From NCBI RefSeq assembly GCF_000025485.1, contig NC_013851.1, positions 177,001 to 241,000 of the forward strand: DNA of 64,000 bases, given 5' to 3'. Shown here in pieces: positions 15,723-25,875 of the stretch. The notes under the pieces were generated by a model that did no database searches, was not told the origin of the DNA, and worked only from the letters and a program-made list of their open reading frames with translations. Numbering within the stretch: position 1 is the first letter of the stretch; every line of letters starts with the position of its first letter. Origin of the DNA: Allochromatium vinosum DSM 180. Lineage in GTDB: Bacteria > Pseudomonadota > Gammaproteobacteria > Chromatiales > Chromatiaceae. The position numbers were made by a program, and so were the translations under genes.

Positions 15723-18560
15723 TCAGAACTCTTCCCACTGCTCCCCATCGTCTGTAGCCGGAATCGACTTGGGTCGCTTTCTGAGCGAGGAGTCGCTCGC
15801 TTTGACGGGAGACTTGGACTGGGTGCCCGTCATCTTGGGTGCGGCCGATGCGGTCATACCGGAACGCGGCTGAGCCTGTGTCCTGGCAGGCGTGCGTGCA
15901 CCCGTGGAGCCGGCTCCAGAGAGCTTGAAGATGGAAACGGCCTGCGCCAGCACCCGCGTTTGATCCTCCAGACTCTCGGCCGCCGCCGCGGCCTGTTCGA
16001 CCAGGGCGGCATTCTGCTGGGTGACTTCGTCCATCTGGGCGACCGCCTTGGTCACTTGCTCGATTCCCGAACTCTGCTCGCGCGAGGCGCCGGTGATCTC
16101 ATCGACCAGCGTCGTGACCTGACGGAAGCTGTCGAGGATCTCGGACATGGTCGAGCCGGCCTGCGAGGCCAGCTCGGCGCCCCCCTCGACCTTGCTCACC
16201 GAGTCGGTGATGAGCTCCTTGATCTCCTTGGCGGCCTGGGCGCTGCGCTGAGCCAGATTGCGCACCTCGGCAGCGACCACCGCAAAGCCGCGCCCCTGCT
16301 CGCCGGCACGCGCCGCCTCGACGGCCGCATTGAGCGCCAGGATGTTGGTCTGGAAGGCGATGCCGTCGATGACGCTGATGATGTCGGCGATGCGCCGGCT
16401 CGATTCCTGGATGGAGCTCATGGTGCCGACGACACGCTGCACCATGTCGCCGCCGCGCGCGGCGATGGTATTGGCGCTCTGCGCGAGCTGATTGGCCTGC
16501 TCCGCATTCTGGGCGTTCTGCCTGACCGTAGCGTTGAGTTCTTCCATCGAACTGGCCGTCTCTTCCAGGCTCGCCGCCTGCTCCTCGGTGCGTGCCGAAA
16601 GATCGGAGTTGCCCGAGGCGATCTCGCCGGCGGCGCTGCTGATGGCCTCCGAGACTTCCAGAATGCGCCCGACCACCTCGCGCAGACGCGCGACCGTGGT
16701 GTTGGTGTCGTCCTTGACCTGACCGAAGGTGCCGCTGTAATCGGCCTCGATGGTGCGGTTGAGATCACCCGCCGCCATGGCATTGAGCACGGCGGCGATG
16801 TCGGCCAGACCCTGAGCCATGATCTCGATCAGTCGGTTGAGTCCCTCGCCCAGCTGCATGAAAAAGCCGTCCTTGCCCTGGAGTTCGATGCGGCGCGTGA
16901 AGTCGCCATTGGCGGCGGCCTGCACGAGTTCGGCGATCTCGTGCTCAGCCGTGACCTCGGCGGTGCGGTCCTGCCACTGGGTGACACGTCCACGATAGCT
17001 GCCGTCCTCGTCCATGATCGGCGTGGCGGTCATGCGCAGATTGCGCCGCGACTGAACCATGTCGAAATGCCGGGTCTGGTCGAGCCGGCCACGATAGACC
17101 TCGGCGATCGCCTGATCCTCGAAATAGGTCGCGAGGTTGGTGCCGATCATGCCGGCGACCGTGAATCCCGGATGACGCTGGCGAACACCCGCCTCCATGG
17201 TTTGCCAGAGACGCTGCGCGGCGGCATTGAGATAGACCAGTTGACCTCGGTCGTCGGAGATGGTCACGGGCAGGGTGACGTTGTCGAGTCCGGTGCGGAT
17301 GCGCAGATTCTCGCTGGCGATCCGGCGTGCATCCTGAATGTCGAAGTCCAGCCGCGCCTGCACCGACTTGACCGCGAGCATCATTTCGCCGAGTTCATCC
17401 TTGTTGGTGATTTCGATGCGGCTGCTGTAGTCGCCGTTGGAGAGGGCCTCCAGATAGCCGAGCGTCTTTTGCAGCGGGCGGGTGATCTTACGTACCAGCC
17501 AGATGCCGAGCAGAATGGCGGTCAGCAGCGCCAACAGCGAGAAGGCGAGCGCCTGGCGTTCGGCGAGATTCGCGGCGGCAATGGCCGCGTTCCGCTCGGC
17601 TTGGGCCTTGCGTGTGACCTTGGCGGTGGCTTCGAGTATCAGATCCTTATAGGCGCGCCAGATCACATTGTCCTGGGTGTCGTAAGTCTGCTTGGCGCCG
17701 AGCAGGTCGCCGGCGCTGATCTGGACCAATACCCGCCCCTGGATTTCACTGTGGCGCTGGCGTTCCTGCTCGATGCGTGCGAGCACTTGGAGTGCCTCGC
17801 TGTCATCGGCCGAGAGCCGGCGTGCCGTGTCCAGATTCCGGGCGAATTGCTGACTGGCTTTTTCGACGTTGTTGCGGGCTTGTTTGTCGCTGGGTTCGAG
17901 CAGCAGATAGCGCATGGCAGCGGCCATCTGCAGGCCATCGCCGAGCATGCCGTTGTAGGCCTGTTCCAGGATCTGCGTTTCATCATCGATGTGCTGCAAT
18001 TGACCGGCGGCGCGATCCAGACTCATGAGCGAGACATTGAGCGCCAGGATGAAGAACGCGGAGATGAGCACCAGACCGCCCGGCAAGGCCCAGCGTATCC
18101 GGATGTCGTTGATACTGGAGGCGATCCGTCTCAGCAACGGCTGCGGCGGCTTGCCTGCACGCAGCCGCGCATAGATCACCTCGGCCTCGGCGATCTGCTC
18201 GCGCGTGGGTTTGCGCCGCACCGAGATGTAGCCGGTGATCCGGCCTTTCTCGCGCAAGGGTGAGACGTTGGCCTCGACCCAGTAGAAATCACCATTCTTA
18301 CAGCGGTTCTTCACCAGGCCGGTCCAGGGGCGGCCCGACTGGATGGTCTGCCACATATCCTTGAATGCCGCCGGTGGCATATCGGGGTGGCGGATGATGT
18401 TCTGGGGCGCGCCGAGCAATTCCTGCTCACTGAAACCGCTGATGTCAGCGAAATCGCGGTTGAAACTGGTGATTCGTCCCTTGAGGTCGGTCTTGGAGAC
18501 GATCAATTGGTCGTCACGCATCACATGTTCGGTGGCGGTGACGGGCAAGTTCATGCGCAT
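15723..18560 (-). CDS. PAS-domain methyl-accepting chemotaxis protein with C-terminal CheR/CheB tether
   Basis: The 945-residue transducer starts at ATG 18560 behind GAGGGG; a further upstream ATG adds 26 unsupported residues. It has an Aer-like PAS domain first (about 15-125, with SGFSEQELLGAPQNIIRHP and GRPWTGLVKNR), a membrane segment (about 158-180), a helical sensor bundle, a second membrane segment (about 338-360), HAMP, a second PAS domain, HAMP-like helices, and the signalling hairpin with [20 protein letters not shown]. The extreme C-terminus QWEEF fits the xWxxF pentapeptide that tethers CheR and CheB to high-abundance receptors. By analogy with Aer it may sense redox state, which is inference. 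No che genes of this type are adjacent. Confidence 0.93.
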   Translation of the reverse strand: MRMNLPVTATEHVMRDDQLIVSKTDLKGRITSFNRDFADISGFSEQELLGAPQNIIRHPDMPPAAFKDMWQTIQSGRPWTGLVKNRCKNGDFYWVEANVSPLREKGRITGYISVRRKPTREQIAEAEVIYARLRAGKPPQPLLRRIASSINDIRIRWALPGGLVLISAFFILALNVSLMSLDRAAGQLQHIDDETQILEQAYNGMLGDGLQMAAAMRYLLLEPSDKQARNNVEKASQQFARNLDTARRLSADDSEALQVLARIEQERQRHSEIQGRVLVQISAGDLLGAKQTYDTQDNVIWRAYKDLILEATAKVTRKAQAERNAAIAAANLAERQALAFSLLALLTAILLGIWLVRKITRPLQKTLGYLEALSNGDYSSRIEITNKDELGEMMLAVKSVQARLDFDIQDARRIASENLRIRTGLDNVTLPVTISDDRGQLVYLNAAAQRLWQTMEAGVRQRHPGFTVAGMIGTNLATYFEDQAIAEVYRGRLDQTRHFDMVQSRRNLRMTATPIMDEDGSYRGRVTQWQDRTAEVTAEHEIAELVQAAANGDFTRRIELQGKDGFFMQLGEGLNRLIEIMAQGLADIAAVLNAMAAGDLNRTIEADYSGTFGQVKDDTNTTVARLREVVGRILEVSEAISSAAGEIASGNSDLSARTEEQAASLEETASSMEELNATVRQNAQNAEQANQLAQSANTIAARGGDMVQRVVGTMSSIQESSRRIADIISVIDGIAFQTNILALNAAVEAARAGEQGRGFAVVAAEVRNLAQRSAQAAKEIKELITDSVSKVEGGAELASQAGSTMSEILDSFRQVTTLVDEITGASREQSSGIEQVTKAVAQMDEVTQQNAALVEQAAAAAESLEDQTRVLAQAVSIFKLSGAGSTGARTPARTQAQPRSGMTASAAPKMTGTQSKSPVKASDSSLRKRPKSIPATDDGEQWEEF

Positions 18561-18718
18561 GGTCGGTCCGGTCCCCTCATATCGTGGCTGTTTGGGCGCG
18601 CTTTTGCAAAAACGACCAAGCATTGGGTGTCGTGTCAATCAAGTCAAGCTTGGTGAATGTTCGATCGAATATACTCGTCGGCTCCATTCATAAATCGGAA
18701 TCCATCGAGGTGGCCTGT

Positions 18719-20647
18719 ATGGTCCGTTTCGCTTTCAGTACCAGACTGGCGGTCGCGATGCTCGTTGGACTGGCGTTCGTCGTCTCGGGCGGGCACTCTG
18801 CCGCTGTCGAGACCGGGACGGACGCCTTCAGGCTGACCATCCTGCACATCAACGACCATCATTCGCATCTCGAACCCGCTCTGGATGCGCGGCTGGCGTT
18901 CGCTGAGCCTGTTGGGGCCATCGAGGTCGAACTGGGCGGTTTTGCGCGTGTGTCGGCCAAGATCCGGGAGCTGCGCGCGCGCTATCCGAACAGCCTGGCT
19001 CTGCATGCGGGCGATGCCATCACGGGCACCCTCTACTACACCCTGTTCAAGGGCGAGGCCGACGCAGCGGCCATGAATCGGATCTGTTTCGATGCCTATG
19101 CGCTGGGCAATCACGAGTTCGACGACGGTGATGCGGGGCTGGCGGGGTTTCTCCGAATGCTCGATGGCGATCCGGCCGGCTGTCGGACTCCGGTGCTGGC
19201 GGCCAATGTCGTTCCGGCCCTGGGGACGCCGCTCTATCCCCGCGCGGGCGAACGCTTGATCCAGCCGGATGTGGTGCGGACGGTCGCCGGCCGGCGCATC
19301 GGGATCATCGGACTCGACATCTCGGGCAAGACGCGGCGCTCGTCGCGTCCGCTCGACTCGACAGTCTTCCTCGATGAACTCACGACCGCGCAGCAGCGGA
19401 TCGATGCACTCACGTCTCAGGGGATCGACAAGATCATTCTGCTGACGCATCGGCAGTATCTCAATGATCTCGACATGGCGCTGCATCTGCGCGGAGTCGA
19501 TGCCATCATCGGCGGTGATTCACATACCCTGCTCGGGGAGTCTTTCGCCGACTGGGGGCTGAATCCGAGCGGTCCCTATCCGACCGAGACGCACGATCCG
19601 GACGGCAACCGCGTCTGCGTCGTGCAGGCCTGGCAGTACGCCAGCGTCGTCGGCGAACTGCACCTGAGCTTCGATGCGGCCGGACACGTGGCGCGCTGTG
19701 AGGGGACGCCGCATCTGCTCCTGGGCGAGCGCTTCGCGCGCGACGGTCAGCCGCTGGACGCGACGGCGCGTCAGACGGTACTCGATGCGATCGCGGCGGC
19801 GCCCGAACTCGGCATCGTTGAGCCCGATCCGTCCACCCAGGCGCTGATCACGCGCTATTCCGAGCAGGTCGGGCGGCTCAAACAGACCATCGTCGGAATC
19901 GCGGTCCAGGATCTCTGTCTGGAGCGGGTGCCGGGGCAGGGACTGAGTGCCCTCTGTGATGCGCGCGCGACCCAGGCTCATGGCGGCGACATCCAGCAAC
20001 TGGTGACGGCAGCCTATCTGGCGCGCGTTCCGGAGGCGGACGTGGCGATCCAGAACGCCGGCGGGGCGCGCATCGACATCCCGGCCGGGCCGATCAGTGT
20101 CAGTGATGTCTACAGTCTGCTGCCCTTCGCCAACACTCTGGTCGCGCTGCGTCTGACAGGGACCGAGATCCGGGCGGCGCTGGAGGAGGCTGTCGCTGGC
20201 TTCATGGATCACGCGGATGGATCGGGCGGCGCCTATCCGGTGGCGGCCAATCTGCGTTGGGAGCTGGATCTGAGCCGGCCGCGCGGACAACGTTTCAGCC
20301 ATCTCGAGATCCGGCGGCGCGGCGCGCCCGCGTGGCGCCCGCTGGAGGAGACCGATGAGGTGGTCGTCGTCACCAACAGCTTCCTGGCCGGCAGCGGTGA
20401 TGGCTACGAGACCTTCAAGCGTGCGAGCGAAGATGGACGCGCCAGCGACACCTTCATCGATTACGCGCAAGGCTTCATCGATTATTTGCAGCAGGATCTC
20501 GGCGGCGCGGCACCCGGCGATCCGATCCTGGCGACGCCGCCCGAGATTCGGCCGCTGCCCTGCGCCGACTACAGCACCCAGCGCTTCGTCGATGGGCAGG
20601 GGCGTCTGTTACAGCCGGATCCGGCCAATCCGCCTGCTTGCCGCTGA
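18719..20647 (+). CDS. Periplasmic 5'-nucleotidase / metallophosphatase (UshA/NadN-like)
   Basis: The product of 642 residues starts at ATG 18719 (MVRFAFSTRLAVAMLVGL), which opens a signal peptide likely cut near HSAA. The calcineurin-like metallophosphatase domain shows ILHINDHHSHLEP, LHAGDAITGT, ALGNHEFDDG, LTHRQYLNDL and GGDSHTL, supplying the di-metal ligands. The C-terminal 5'-nucleotidase domain has NAGGARIDIPAG and NSFLAGSGDGYETF, part of the nucleotide-binding pocket. It should dephosphorylate extracellular nucleotides or NAD for scavenging; which substrate is unknown. It stands alone between a divergent MCP gene and the convergent oad operon. Confidence 0.9.
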   Translation: MVRFAFSTRLAVAMLVGLAFVVSGGHSAAVETGTDAFRLTILHINDHHSHLEPALDARLAFAEPVGAIEVELGGFARVSAKIRELRARYPNSLALHAGDAITGTLYYTLFKGEADAAAMNRICFDAYALGNHEFDDGDAGLAGFLRMLDGDPAGCRTPVLAANVVPALGTPLYPRAGERLIQPDVVRTVAGRRIGIIGLDISGKTRRSSRPLDSTVFLDELTTAQQRIDALTSQGIDKIILLTHRQYLNDLDMALHLRGVDAIIGGDSHTLLGESFADWGLNPSGPYPTETHDPDGNRVCVVQAWQYASVVGELHLSFDAAGHVARCEGTPHLLLGERFARDGQPLDATARQTVLDAIAAAPELGIVEPDPSTQALITRYSEQVGRLKQTIVGIAVQDLCLERVPGQGLSALCDARATQAHGGDIQQLVTAAYLARVPEADVAIQNAGGARIDIPAGPISVSDVYSLLPFANTLVALRLTGTEIRAALEEAVAGFMDHADGSGGAYPVAANLRWELDLSRPRGQRFSHLEIRRRGAPAWRPLEETDEVVVVTNSFLAGSGDGYETFKRASEDGRASDTFIDYAQGFIDYLQQDLGGAAPGDPILATPPEIRPLPCADYSTQRFVDGQGRLLQPDPANPPACR

Positions 20648-20663
20648 GCGAGAGGGGAGATGT

Positions 20664-20697
20664 CCCGGTCACACCGCGCTCGGGCGGCGTGACCGGG
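20664..20697. terminator. Strong hairpin between convergent nucleotidase and oadB
   Basis: CCCGGTCAC (20664-20672) pairs with GTGACCGGG (20689-20697), extended inside by CCGC with GCGG. The stem has about 13 pairs and lies between two convergent genes. There is no T-tract, so it may act as an RNA-end stabiliser or a bidirectional termination site. Confidence 0.5.
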
Positions 20698-20722
20698 GCG
20701 AGCGGAGCGTTGCGGCGGGCGG

Positions 20723-21856
20723 CTAATTCCCCACCAGCGCCAGCAGCACTCCGGCGGCAACGGCTGAGCCGATGACACCGGCCACGTTTGGCCCCATGGC
20801 GTGCATGATCAGGAAGTTGTGGTGATCCGTCTCCTGCCCGACCTTGTTGACCACGCGCGCGGCCATGGGAACGGCCGAGACGCCGGCCGCGCCGATCAGC
20901 GGATTGATCTTGCCGCCCGTGACCCGGTGCATGATCTTGCCCATGATGACGCCGGCCGCAGTGCCGATGCAGAAGGCGAGGGCGCCGAGCACCAGGATGC
21001 CCAGCGTCTCGGTCTGGAGGAACTTCTCGGCCGAGAGCTTGGACCCGACCGCCAGCCCCAGCAGGATGGTGACGACGTTGATGATCTCGTTCTGCGCCGC
21101 GCGGCTCAGACGCTCGACCACTCCGGCCTCGCGCAGCAGGTTGCCGAGCGTGAGCATCCCGATCAGGGGCGCCGCCGAGGGCAGCAGCAGGGCGCAGAGG
21201 ATCAGCACCACGAACGGGAAGATGATCCGCTCCAGCCGCGAGACCGGACGCATCTGCTGCATGACCACCGCACGCTCTTCCTTGGTCGTCAGAGCGCGCA
21301 TGATCGGCGGCTGGATGATCGGCACCAGAGCCATGTAGGAGTAAGCCGCGACTGCGATGGCGCCAAGCAGGTCGGGCGCCAGCCGTGAGGCCAGGAAGAT
21401 GGCCGTGGGACCGTCGGCACCGCCGATGATGGCGATGGCCGAGGCATCCGCGAGCGTGAAGTCGAAGCCCGGCACCAGATTGAGCGCGATGGCGCCGATC
21501 AGGGTGGCGAAGATGCCGAATTGCGCCGCCGCGCCCAGCAGCAGGGTCGAGGGTCGCGCGATCAGGGCGCTGAAATCGGTGAGCGCGCCGACGCCCATGA
21601 AGATCAGCAACGGAAAGACGCCGGTCTCGATACCGATCGAGTAGATCATGCCGAGCAGGCCATCAGGGCCCGCGATGCCCGCGACCGGAATGTTGCTCAG
21701 GATGGCGCCGAAGCCGATCGGCAGCAGCAGCAGCGGCTCGAATTTCTTGGCGATCGCCAGATAGATGAGCAGGACGCCGACGCTCATCATCAGCGCCTGG
21801 CCCCACTCCATGTTGGCGATGCCCATGGACAGCCAGAGTGTTTCGAGTTTGTCCAT
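20723..21856 (-). CDS. oadB: Na+-translocating decarboxylase beta subunit
   Basis: The 377-residue polytopic membrane protein couples decarboxylation of carboxybiotin to Na+ export. Family signatures are [23 protein letters not shown] (the conserved region holding the Na+-binding Asp) and [14 protein letters not shown] with [10 protein letters not shown]. Its length matches the shorter OadB/MmdB/GcdB forms. It is the last gene of oadG-oadA-oadB on the minus strand, four bases after oadA. The substrate of the pump (oxaloacetate or another acyl compound) depends on the alpha subunit. Confidence 0.94.
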   Translation of the reverse strand: MDKLETLWLSMGIANMEWGQALMMSVGVLLIYLAIAKKFEPLLLLPIGFGAILSNIPVAGIAGPDGLLGMIYSIGIETGVFPLLIFMGVGALTDFSALIARPSTLLLGAAAQFGIFATLIGAIALNLVPGFDFTLADASAIAIIGGADGPTAIFLASRLAPDLLGAIAVAAYSYMALVPIIQPPIMRALTTKEERAVVMQQMRPVSRLERIIFPFVVLILCALLLPSAAPLIGMLTLGNLLREAGVVERLSRAAQNEIINVVTILLGLAVGSKLSAEKFLQTETLGILVLGALAFCIGTAAGVIMGKIMHRVTGGKINPLIGAAGVSAVPMAARVVNKVGQETDHHNFLIMHAMGPNVAGVIGSAVAAGVLLALVGN

Positions 21857-21860
21857 GGTG

Positions 21861-23645
21861 TCAGCCCAGTGCGATCAGCGGCGCGCCGAGTGCCACGGCT
21901 TCGCCTTCCTTGACGCGGATATCGGTCACGCGGCCGGCGGCGGGTGCACGGACTTCAGTCTCCATCTTCATCGCCTCCAGGATCACGACCACATCCCCGG
22001 CGTTGACCGTCTGGCCGACAGCGACCGGAACCTTGACGATGGTGCCCGCGAGCGGGGACGCGACCGTTTGCGCCTGGACCGGCACCGCCGCCGACACAGG
22101 TGCCGTGCCCGCCGGCACGACCGCTTCGAGCGTGCCTTGGGGCGAAACCGTGACATCGTAGGCACGGCCGTTGACTTCGATCCGATAGTGCTCGGGACCG
22201 CTCGCGACCGTCGTCGTGGCGGCCGGGCCGGCGGGTGCGTCCTCGATCTCCCAGGGACGCGGCTCGAAGGCCGCCGGGTTGTCGCGGTTCTCGATGAACT
22301 TCAGTCCCACCTGCGGGAACATGGCATAGATGAGCACGTCGTCGATCACCGGATCGACCAGCTTGAGCGTGCGCTCGCGGGCGATCGCCTCCAGCTCTTC
22401 GGTCAGGCGATCCAGCTCGGCCGTCAGGTTGTCGGCCGGACGGCAGGTGATCGGCTCCTCGCCCGGCTGGAGCACGCGCGATTGCAGATCCTGATCGACC
22501 GGCGCAGGCGTGGCGCCGTATTCGCCGCGCAGCACACCGGCGGTCTCGGTGGTGATGGTCTTGTAGCGCTCGCCCATGAGCACGTTGAGCACCGCCTGAC
22601 TGCCGACGATCTGCGAGGTCGGCGTGACCAGCGGCAGGAACCCCAGCTCCTCGCGCACGCGCGGGATCTCGGCCAGCACCTCGTCGAGACGGTCCGCCGC
22701 GCCCTGCTCGCGCAACTGGTTCTCCATGTTGGTCAGCATGCCGCCCGGCACCTGCGCGACCAGGATGCGCGAATCGACGCCCTTGAGCGAACCCTCGAAG
22801 CGCGCGTATTTCTTGCGCACCTCGCGGAAATAGGCGGCGATCTCTTCGAGCAGATTCAAATCCAGGCCGGTGTCGCGCTCGGTGCCCTGCATGATCGCGA
22901 CCACGGATTCGGTCGGCGAATGACCATAGGTCATGCTCATCGAGGAGATGGCGGTGTCGACCATGTCGATCCCGGCTTCGGCGGCCTTGACGATGGCCGC
23001 CGTGCTCAGGCCGGTGGTGGCGTGACACTGCATGGCGATCGGGATGGCGCAGGTCGCCTTGAGCCGCGTCACCAGTTCCTCAGCGACATAGGGACGCAGC
23101 AGTCCGGCCATGTCCTTGATGCAGATGGAGTGACAGCCCATGTCTTCGAGCCGCCGGCCCATGTCGACCCAGTAGTCGATGTTATGCACCGGACTGACGG
23201 TATAGGACAGAGTGCCCTGGGCGTGGGCATCGGTGGCCAGCGCCGCATGGACCGCGCGCTCCAGATTGCGCAGATCGTTCATGGCGTCGAAGATGCGGAA
23301 CACCCCGATGCCGTTGAGGGCCGCGCGCTCGACGAACTTCTCGACCACATCGTCGGCATAGTGGCGGTAGCCGAGCAGATTCTGACCGCGCAGCAGCATC
23401 TGCTGGGGCGTGCGCGGCATGGCGGCCTTGAGCTGACGCAGACGGTCCCAGGGATCCTCGCCCAGATAACGGATGCAGGCGTCAAAGGTGGCGCCGCCCC
23501 AGGATTCCACGGACCAGTAACCAACCTGATCCAGCTTGGCGGCGATGGGCAGCATGTCCTCGGTGCGCATGCGGGTCGCCAGCAGCGACTGATGCGCATC
23601 GCGCAGGATGACGTCGGTGATGCCGAGTGGGGTCTTCTGAGTCAT
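21861..23645 (-). CDS. oadA: Oxaloacetate decarboxylase alpha subunit (carboxyltransferase plus biotin domain)
   Basis: The 594-residue subunit transfers the carboxyl of oxaloacetate to biotin. The N-terminal carboxyltransferase TIM barrel begins [18 protein letters not shown] and includes ESWGGATFD and [18 protein letters not shown] region follows, then an Ala/Pro-rich linker, and the C-terminal biotinyl domain has EAMKME with the biotinylated Lys560. The architecture is that of OadA rather than pyruvate carboxylase, since no biotin carboxylase domain is present. It is encoded between oadG and oadB. Confidence 0.95.
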   Translation of the reverse strand: MTQKTPLGITDVILRDAHQSLLATRMRTEDMLPIAAKLDQVGYWSVESWGGATFDACIRYLGEDPWDRLRQLKAAMPRTPQQMLLRGQNLLGYRHYADDVVEKFVERAALNGIGVFRIFDAMNDLRNLERAVHAALATDAHAQGTLSYTVSPVHNIDYWVDMGRRLEDMGCHSICIKDMAGLLRPYVAEELVTRLKATCAIPIAMQCHATTGLSTAAIVKAAEAGIDMVDTAISSMSMTYGHSPTESVVAIMQGTERDTGLDLNLLEEIAAYFREVRKKYARFEGSLKGVDSRILVAQVPGGMLTNMENQLREQGAADRLDEVLAEIPRVREELGFLPLVTPTSQIVGSQAVLNVLMGERYKTITTETAGVLRGEYGATPAPVDQDLQSRVLQPGEEPITCRPADNLTAELDRLTEELEAIARERTLKLVDPVIDDVLIYAMFPQVGLKFIENRDNPAAFEPRPWEIEDAPAGPAATTTVASGPEHYRIEVNGRAYDVTVSPQGTLEAVVPAGTAPVSAAVPVQAQTVASPLAGTIVKVPVAVGQTVNAGDVVVILEAMKMETEVRAPAAGRVTDIRVKEGEAVALGAPLIALG

Positions 23646-23753
23646 GGGTCTATTCCGGCTGTTCGCGCCCGCTCGGGCGTCCGCGACGCACGAGTCGGGC
23701 CGGGGCGATGGAGGCTCGGGCCTCTCGGTTGGAATGCGGGTGCGCGAGTCCGG

Positions 23754-24002
23754 TCAGCGCGGGGCGCGATAACGCGCGATGGCCGCCGTGATCACGGCGA
23801 TCAAGTCCTCTGAGGTGTCCGCCGGGAGCGGCGCGGCGGCCGGCGACGGGACGGCTGGCGGTTCCTCGGCGGGTGCCAGACGCAGGATGAGCGCCGACAT
23901 CAGACGCAGGATGCCGACCAGCAGCAGCAGAAAGCTGAACACGATACCCATGCCGATCAGCATCAGCATGAAACTTTCGAACAACAGGGCGCCGTCATTC
24001 AT
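23754..24002 (-). CDS. oadG: Oxaloacetate decarboxylase gamma subunit
   Basis: The 82-residue protein has one N-terminal membrane helix (ESFMLMLIGMGIVFSFLLLL) followed by a Pro/Ala-rich stretch and a short amphipathic tail, the pattern of OadG. The gamma subunit assembles the complex. ATG 24002 (MNDGALLFESF) is preceded by GGAG at 8 bases, so it is preferred over the upstream in-frame start at 24041. It is the first gene of the oadGAB operon. Confidence 0.85.
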   Translation of the reverse strand: MNDGALLFESFMLMLIGMGIVFSFLLLLVGILRLMSALILRLAPAEEPPAVPSPAAAPLPADTSEDLIAVITAAIARYRAPR

Positions 24003-24041
24003 GATAGGGCTCCATCGGTCTGTGATTTCCCCATACAGCAC

Positions 24042-24064
24042 GAAGCCCGCCAGAAGCGGGCTTC
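24042..24064 (-). terminator. Hairpin terminator after rpmB-rpmG
   Basis: GAAGCCCGC (24042-24050) pairs perfectly with GCGGGCTTC (24056-24064) around a five-base loop. It lies downstream of rpmG on the minus strand and just ahead of oadG. No clear T-tract follows in that direction, so termination may be partial. Confidence 0.55.
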
Positions 24065-24113
24065 ATCGCGCCACGGACAAGGAGATCGACGACATCGCCG
24101 ATCGCGATCAGGC

Positions 24114-24281
24114 TTACTTGATCTTGCCTTCCTTGTACATGACGTGCTGGCGGGCGACGGGATCGAACTTCTTGATCTCCATCTTGCCGGGCTGATTGCG
24201 CTTGTTCTTGGTCGTGGTGTAGAAGTGACCGGTTCCAGCGCTGGAATTCAGGCGGATTTTTTCGCGTGCGGCCTTGGCCAT
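24114..24281 (-). CDS. rpmG: 50S ribosomal protein L33
   Basis: The 55-residue protein reads [20 protein letters not shown], then [10 protein letters not shown] and a typical [19 protein letters not shown] end. It is the cysteine-free L33 form, which does not bind zinc. It starts 15 bases after rpmB, the standard rpmB-rpmG operon. Confidence 0.97.
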   Translation of the reverse strand: MAKAAREKIRLNSSAGTGHFYTTTKNKRNQPGKMEIKKFDPVARQHVMYKEGKIK

Positions 24282-24296
24282 GGGGGAATCCTCCGG

Positions 24297-24533
24297 TTAG
24301 ACCTTGACGCCGTCGGCGCGCAGGTCGACGAGCACCGCATCGATGCCCTTCTTGTCGATGGTGCGCATGGCCTTGGTGGTCAGGCGCAGCTTCACCCAGC
24401 GCTTCTCGGCCTCGACCCAGAACCGCTTTTCGTGCAGATTCGGCAGGAAACGGCGTTTGGTTTTGTTGTTCGCGTGCGAGACGTTGTTGCCGGTGAGGGG
24501 GCGCTTACCGGTAACCTGACAGACCTTGGACAT
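24297..24533 (-). CDS. rpmB: 50S ribosomal protein L28
   Basis: The 78-residue protein begins [20 protein letters not shown] and contains [18 protein letters not shown] and [12 protein letters not shown], all diagnostic for L28. The longer in-frame extension to 24776 is not coding. It is the first gene of rpmB-rpmG. Confidence 0.97.
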   Translation of the reverse strand: MSKVCQVTGKRPLTGNNVSHANNKTKRRFLPNLHEKRFWVEAEKRWVKLRLTTKAMRTIDKKGIDAVLVDLRADGVKV

Positions 24534-24697
24534 GGCGGGAATCCCTACAAGTCGGCGTTGTTCAGTGCTAAAGACCGCGCACTCTAACACAGTGGTCAAA
24601 ATCGACGCAACCGGAAACCCGATTCTCGTCATCGACATCAGGTTGTTGCAGAATGCCGCCTGGACGGCGACTTTCGACTCTCTCAGCGAGGAAACAC

Positions 24698-25090
24698 ATG
24701 CCTCCCGCATCGATCTGGATGACACTCGGCGCCGTCGGCGGTCTGCTGACGGTGGCGCTCGGCGCCTTTGGCGCACATGGACTCAAGGGCCGGGTCGATC
24801 CGGCGCTCCTGGCCAACTGGCAGACAGCGGCCAATTATCTGGGGCTGCATGCCCTGGCGATCCTGGCCTGCGGTCTGGCCTTGCTGCACCGGCCCGAATC
24901 GAGCCTGCTGCACTGGTCGGCGCTGGCCTTCGCGGTCGGCGTCTGTCTGTTCAGCGGCAGTCTGTTCGTGATGACGCTCACCGGTCTGCGTCAACTGGGC
25001 ATGATCACGCCCATCGGCGGTGTGATCCTCGTCCTCGCCTGGGCGTTGCTGGCCGTCGGCGCGGCGCGCCTGGCCGGCCCTTCGGCCTGA
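24698..25090 (+). CDS. DUF423 (YgdD-type) small membrane protein
   Basis: The 130-residue protein starts at ATG 24698 behind GAGGAAAC. It has four hydrophobic helices, with the family stretch [12 protein letters not shown] in the first half, [11 protein letters not shown] next, and [18 protein letters not shown] plus TPIGG in the second half. DUF423 proteins are inner-membrane proteins of unknown function. It is followed 22 bases later by rsmE and is divergent from rpmB. Confidence 0.9.
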   Translation: MPPASIWMTLGAVGGLLTVALGAFGAHGLKGRVDPALLANWQTAANYLGLHALAILACGLALLHRPESSLLHWSALAFAVGVCLFSGSLFVMTLTGLRQLGMITPIGGVILVLAWALLAVGAARLAGPSA

Positions 25091-25112
25091 GTCTGGAACG
25101 CGAGCACATGTC

Positions 25113-25859
25113 ATGCGCCTGACCCGTCTACATGTCGACCTCGATCTGCGGCCCGGTGCCGAGATCGACCTGCCGAGCGCCCAGGCCCGTCATGCGGTGC
25201 AGGTACTGCGACTCGAACGCGATGCACCCTTGGTACTCTTCAATGGCGATGGGCATGACTATTCGGCCTGTCTGGTCGAGCCGGGACGCGATCGCGTGCG
25301 CGTCCTGGTCGAATCGCGCGGCGATCCGGAGCTGGAATCCAGGCTCGACATCCATCTGGCGCTCGGGATCTCCAAGGGCGAGCGCATGGACTTCGCGATC
25401 CAGAAGGCCGTCGAACTGGGTGTGACCCGGATCACGCCGCTCTTCACCCGCCGCGCTCAGGTGCGGCTCGATGGGGCACGGCTCGACAAGCGGCTGGAGC
25501 ACTGGCAGGGCGTGGTCGTCGCCGCGTGCGAGCAATCGGGACGCAGGCGCTTGCCGACGCTGGAGCCGGCAGGCGGTCTGGAGGCCTGGCTGGAGACGGC
25601 GCACGGGGACGGCTTCGCGGGCGGACTACTGCTCGATCCGCTCGCCGAGCGGGCGCTTCCCGCGCTGCCCGCCCCCGAATCTGGTCTGACGCTGTTGATC
25701 GGACCGGAAGGCGGCCTCGATCCGCGCGAGCGTGAAGCGGCGCGGCGCCACGGTTTTCAGGGTGTGCGCCTCGGCCCGCGCATCCTGCGCACCGAGACCG
25801 CTCCACTGGCCGCCATCGCCGTGATCCAGGCGCTCTGGGGCGACTTCCGCGATCCCTGA
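25113..25859 (+). CDS. rsmE: 16S rRNA (uracil-1498-N3)-methyltransferase
   Basis: The 248-residue SPOUT-family enzyme methylates U1498 in helix 44 of 16S rRNA. The N-terminal PUA-like domain includes HAVQVLRLERDAPLVLFNG. The knotted SAM-binding domain shows LALGISKGERMDFAIQKAVE, LIGPEGGLDPRE and LGPRILRTETAPLAAI. It converges with chpA. The gene stands after the DUF423 gene, likely in one transcript. Confidence 0.94.
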   Translation: MRLTRLHVDLDLRPGAEIDLPSAQARHAVQVLRLERDAPLVLFNGDGHDYSACLVEPGRDRVRVLVESRGDPELESRLDIHLALGISKGERMDFAIQKAVELGVTRITPLFTRRAQVRLDGARLDKRLEHWQGVVVAACEQSGRRRLPTLEPAGGLEAWLETAHGDGFAGGLLLDPLAERALPALPAPESGLTLLIGPEGGLDPREREAARRHGFQGVRLGPRILRTETAPLAAIAVIQALWGDFRDP

Positions 25860-25875
25860 GTCCGGATTCCGTGCT

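Noticed and set aside
15960-18263. 767-residue open frame antisense to the MCP gene
   Set aside because: It is a shadow of a GC-rich gene; the opposite strand carries the full MCP signalling domain.
21765-23813. 682-residue open frame antisense to oadA
   Set aside because: Its long His/Arg/Asp-rich translation has no recognisable domain, while oadA is intact on the other strand.
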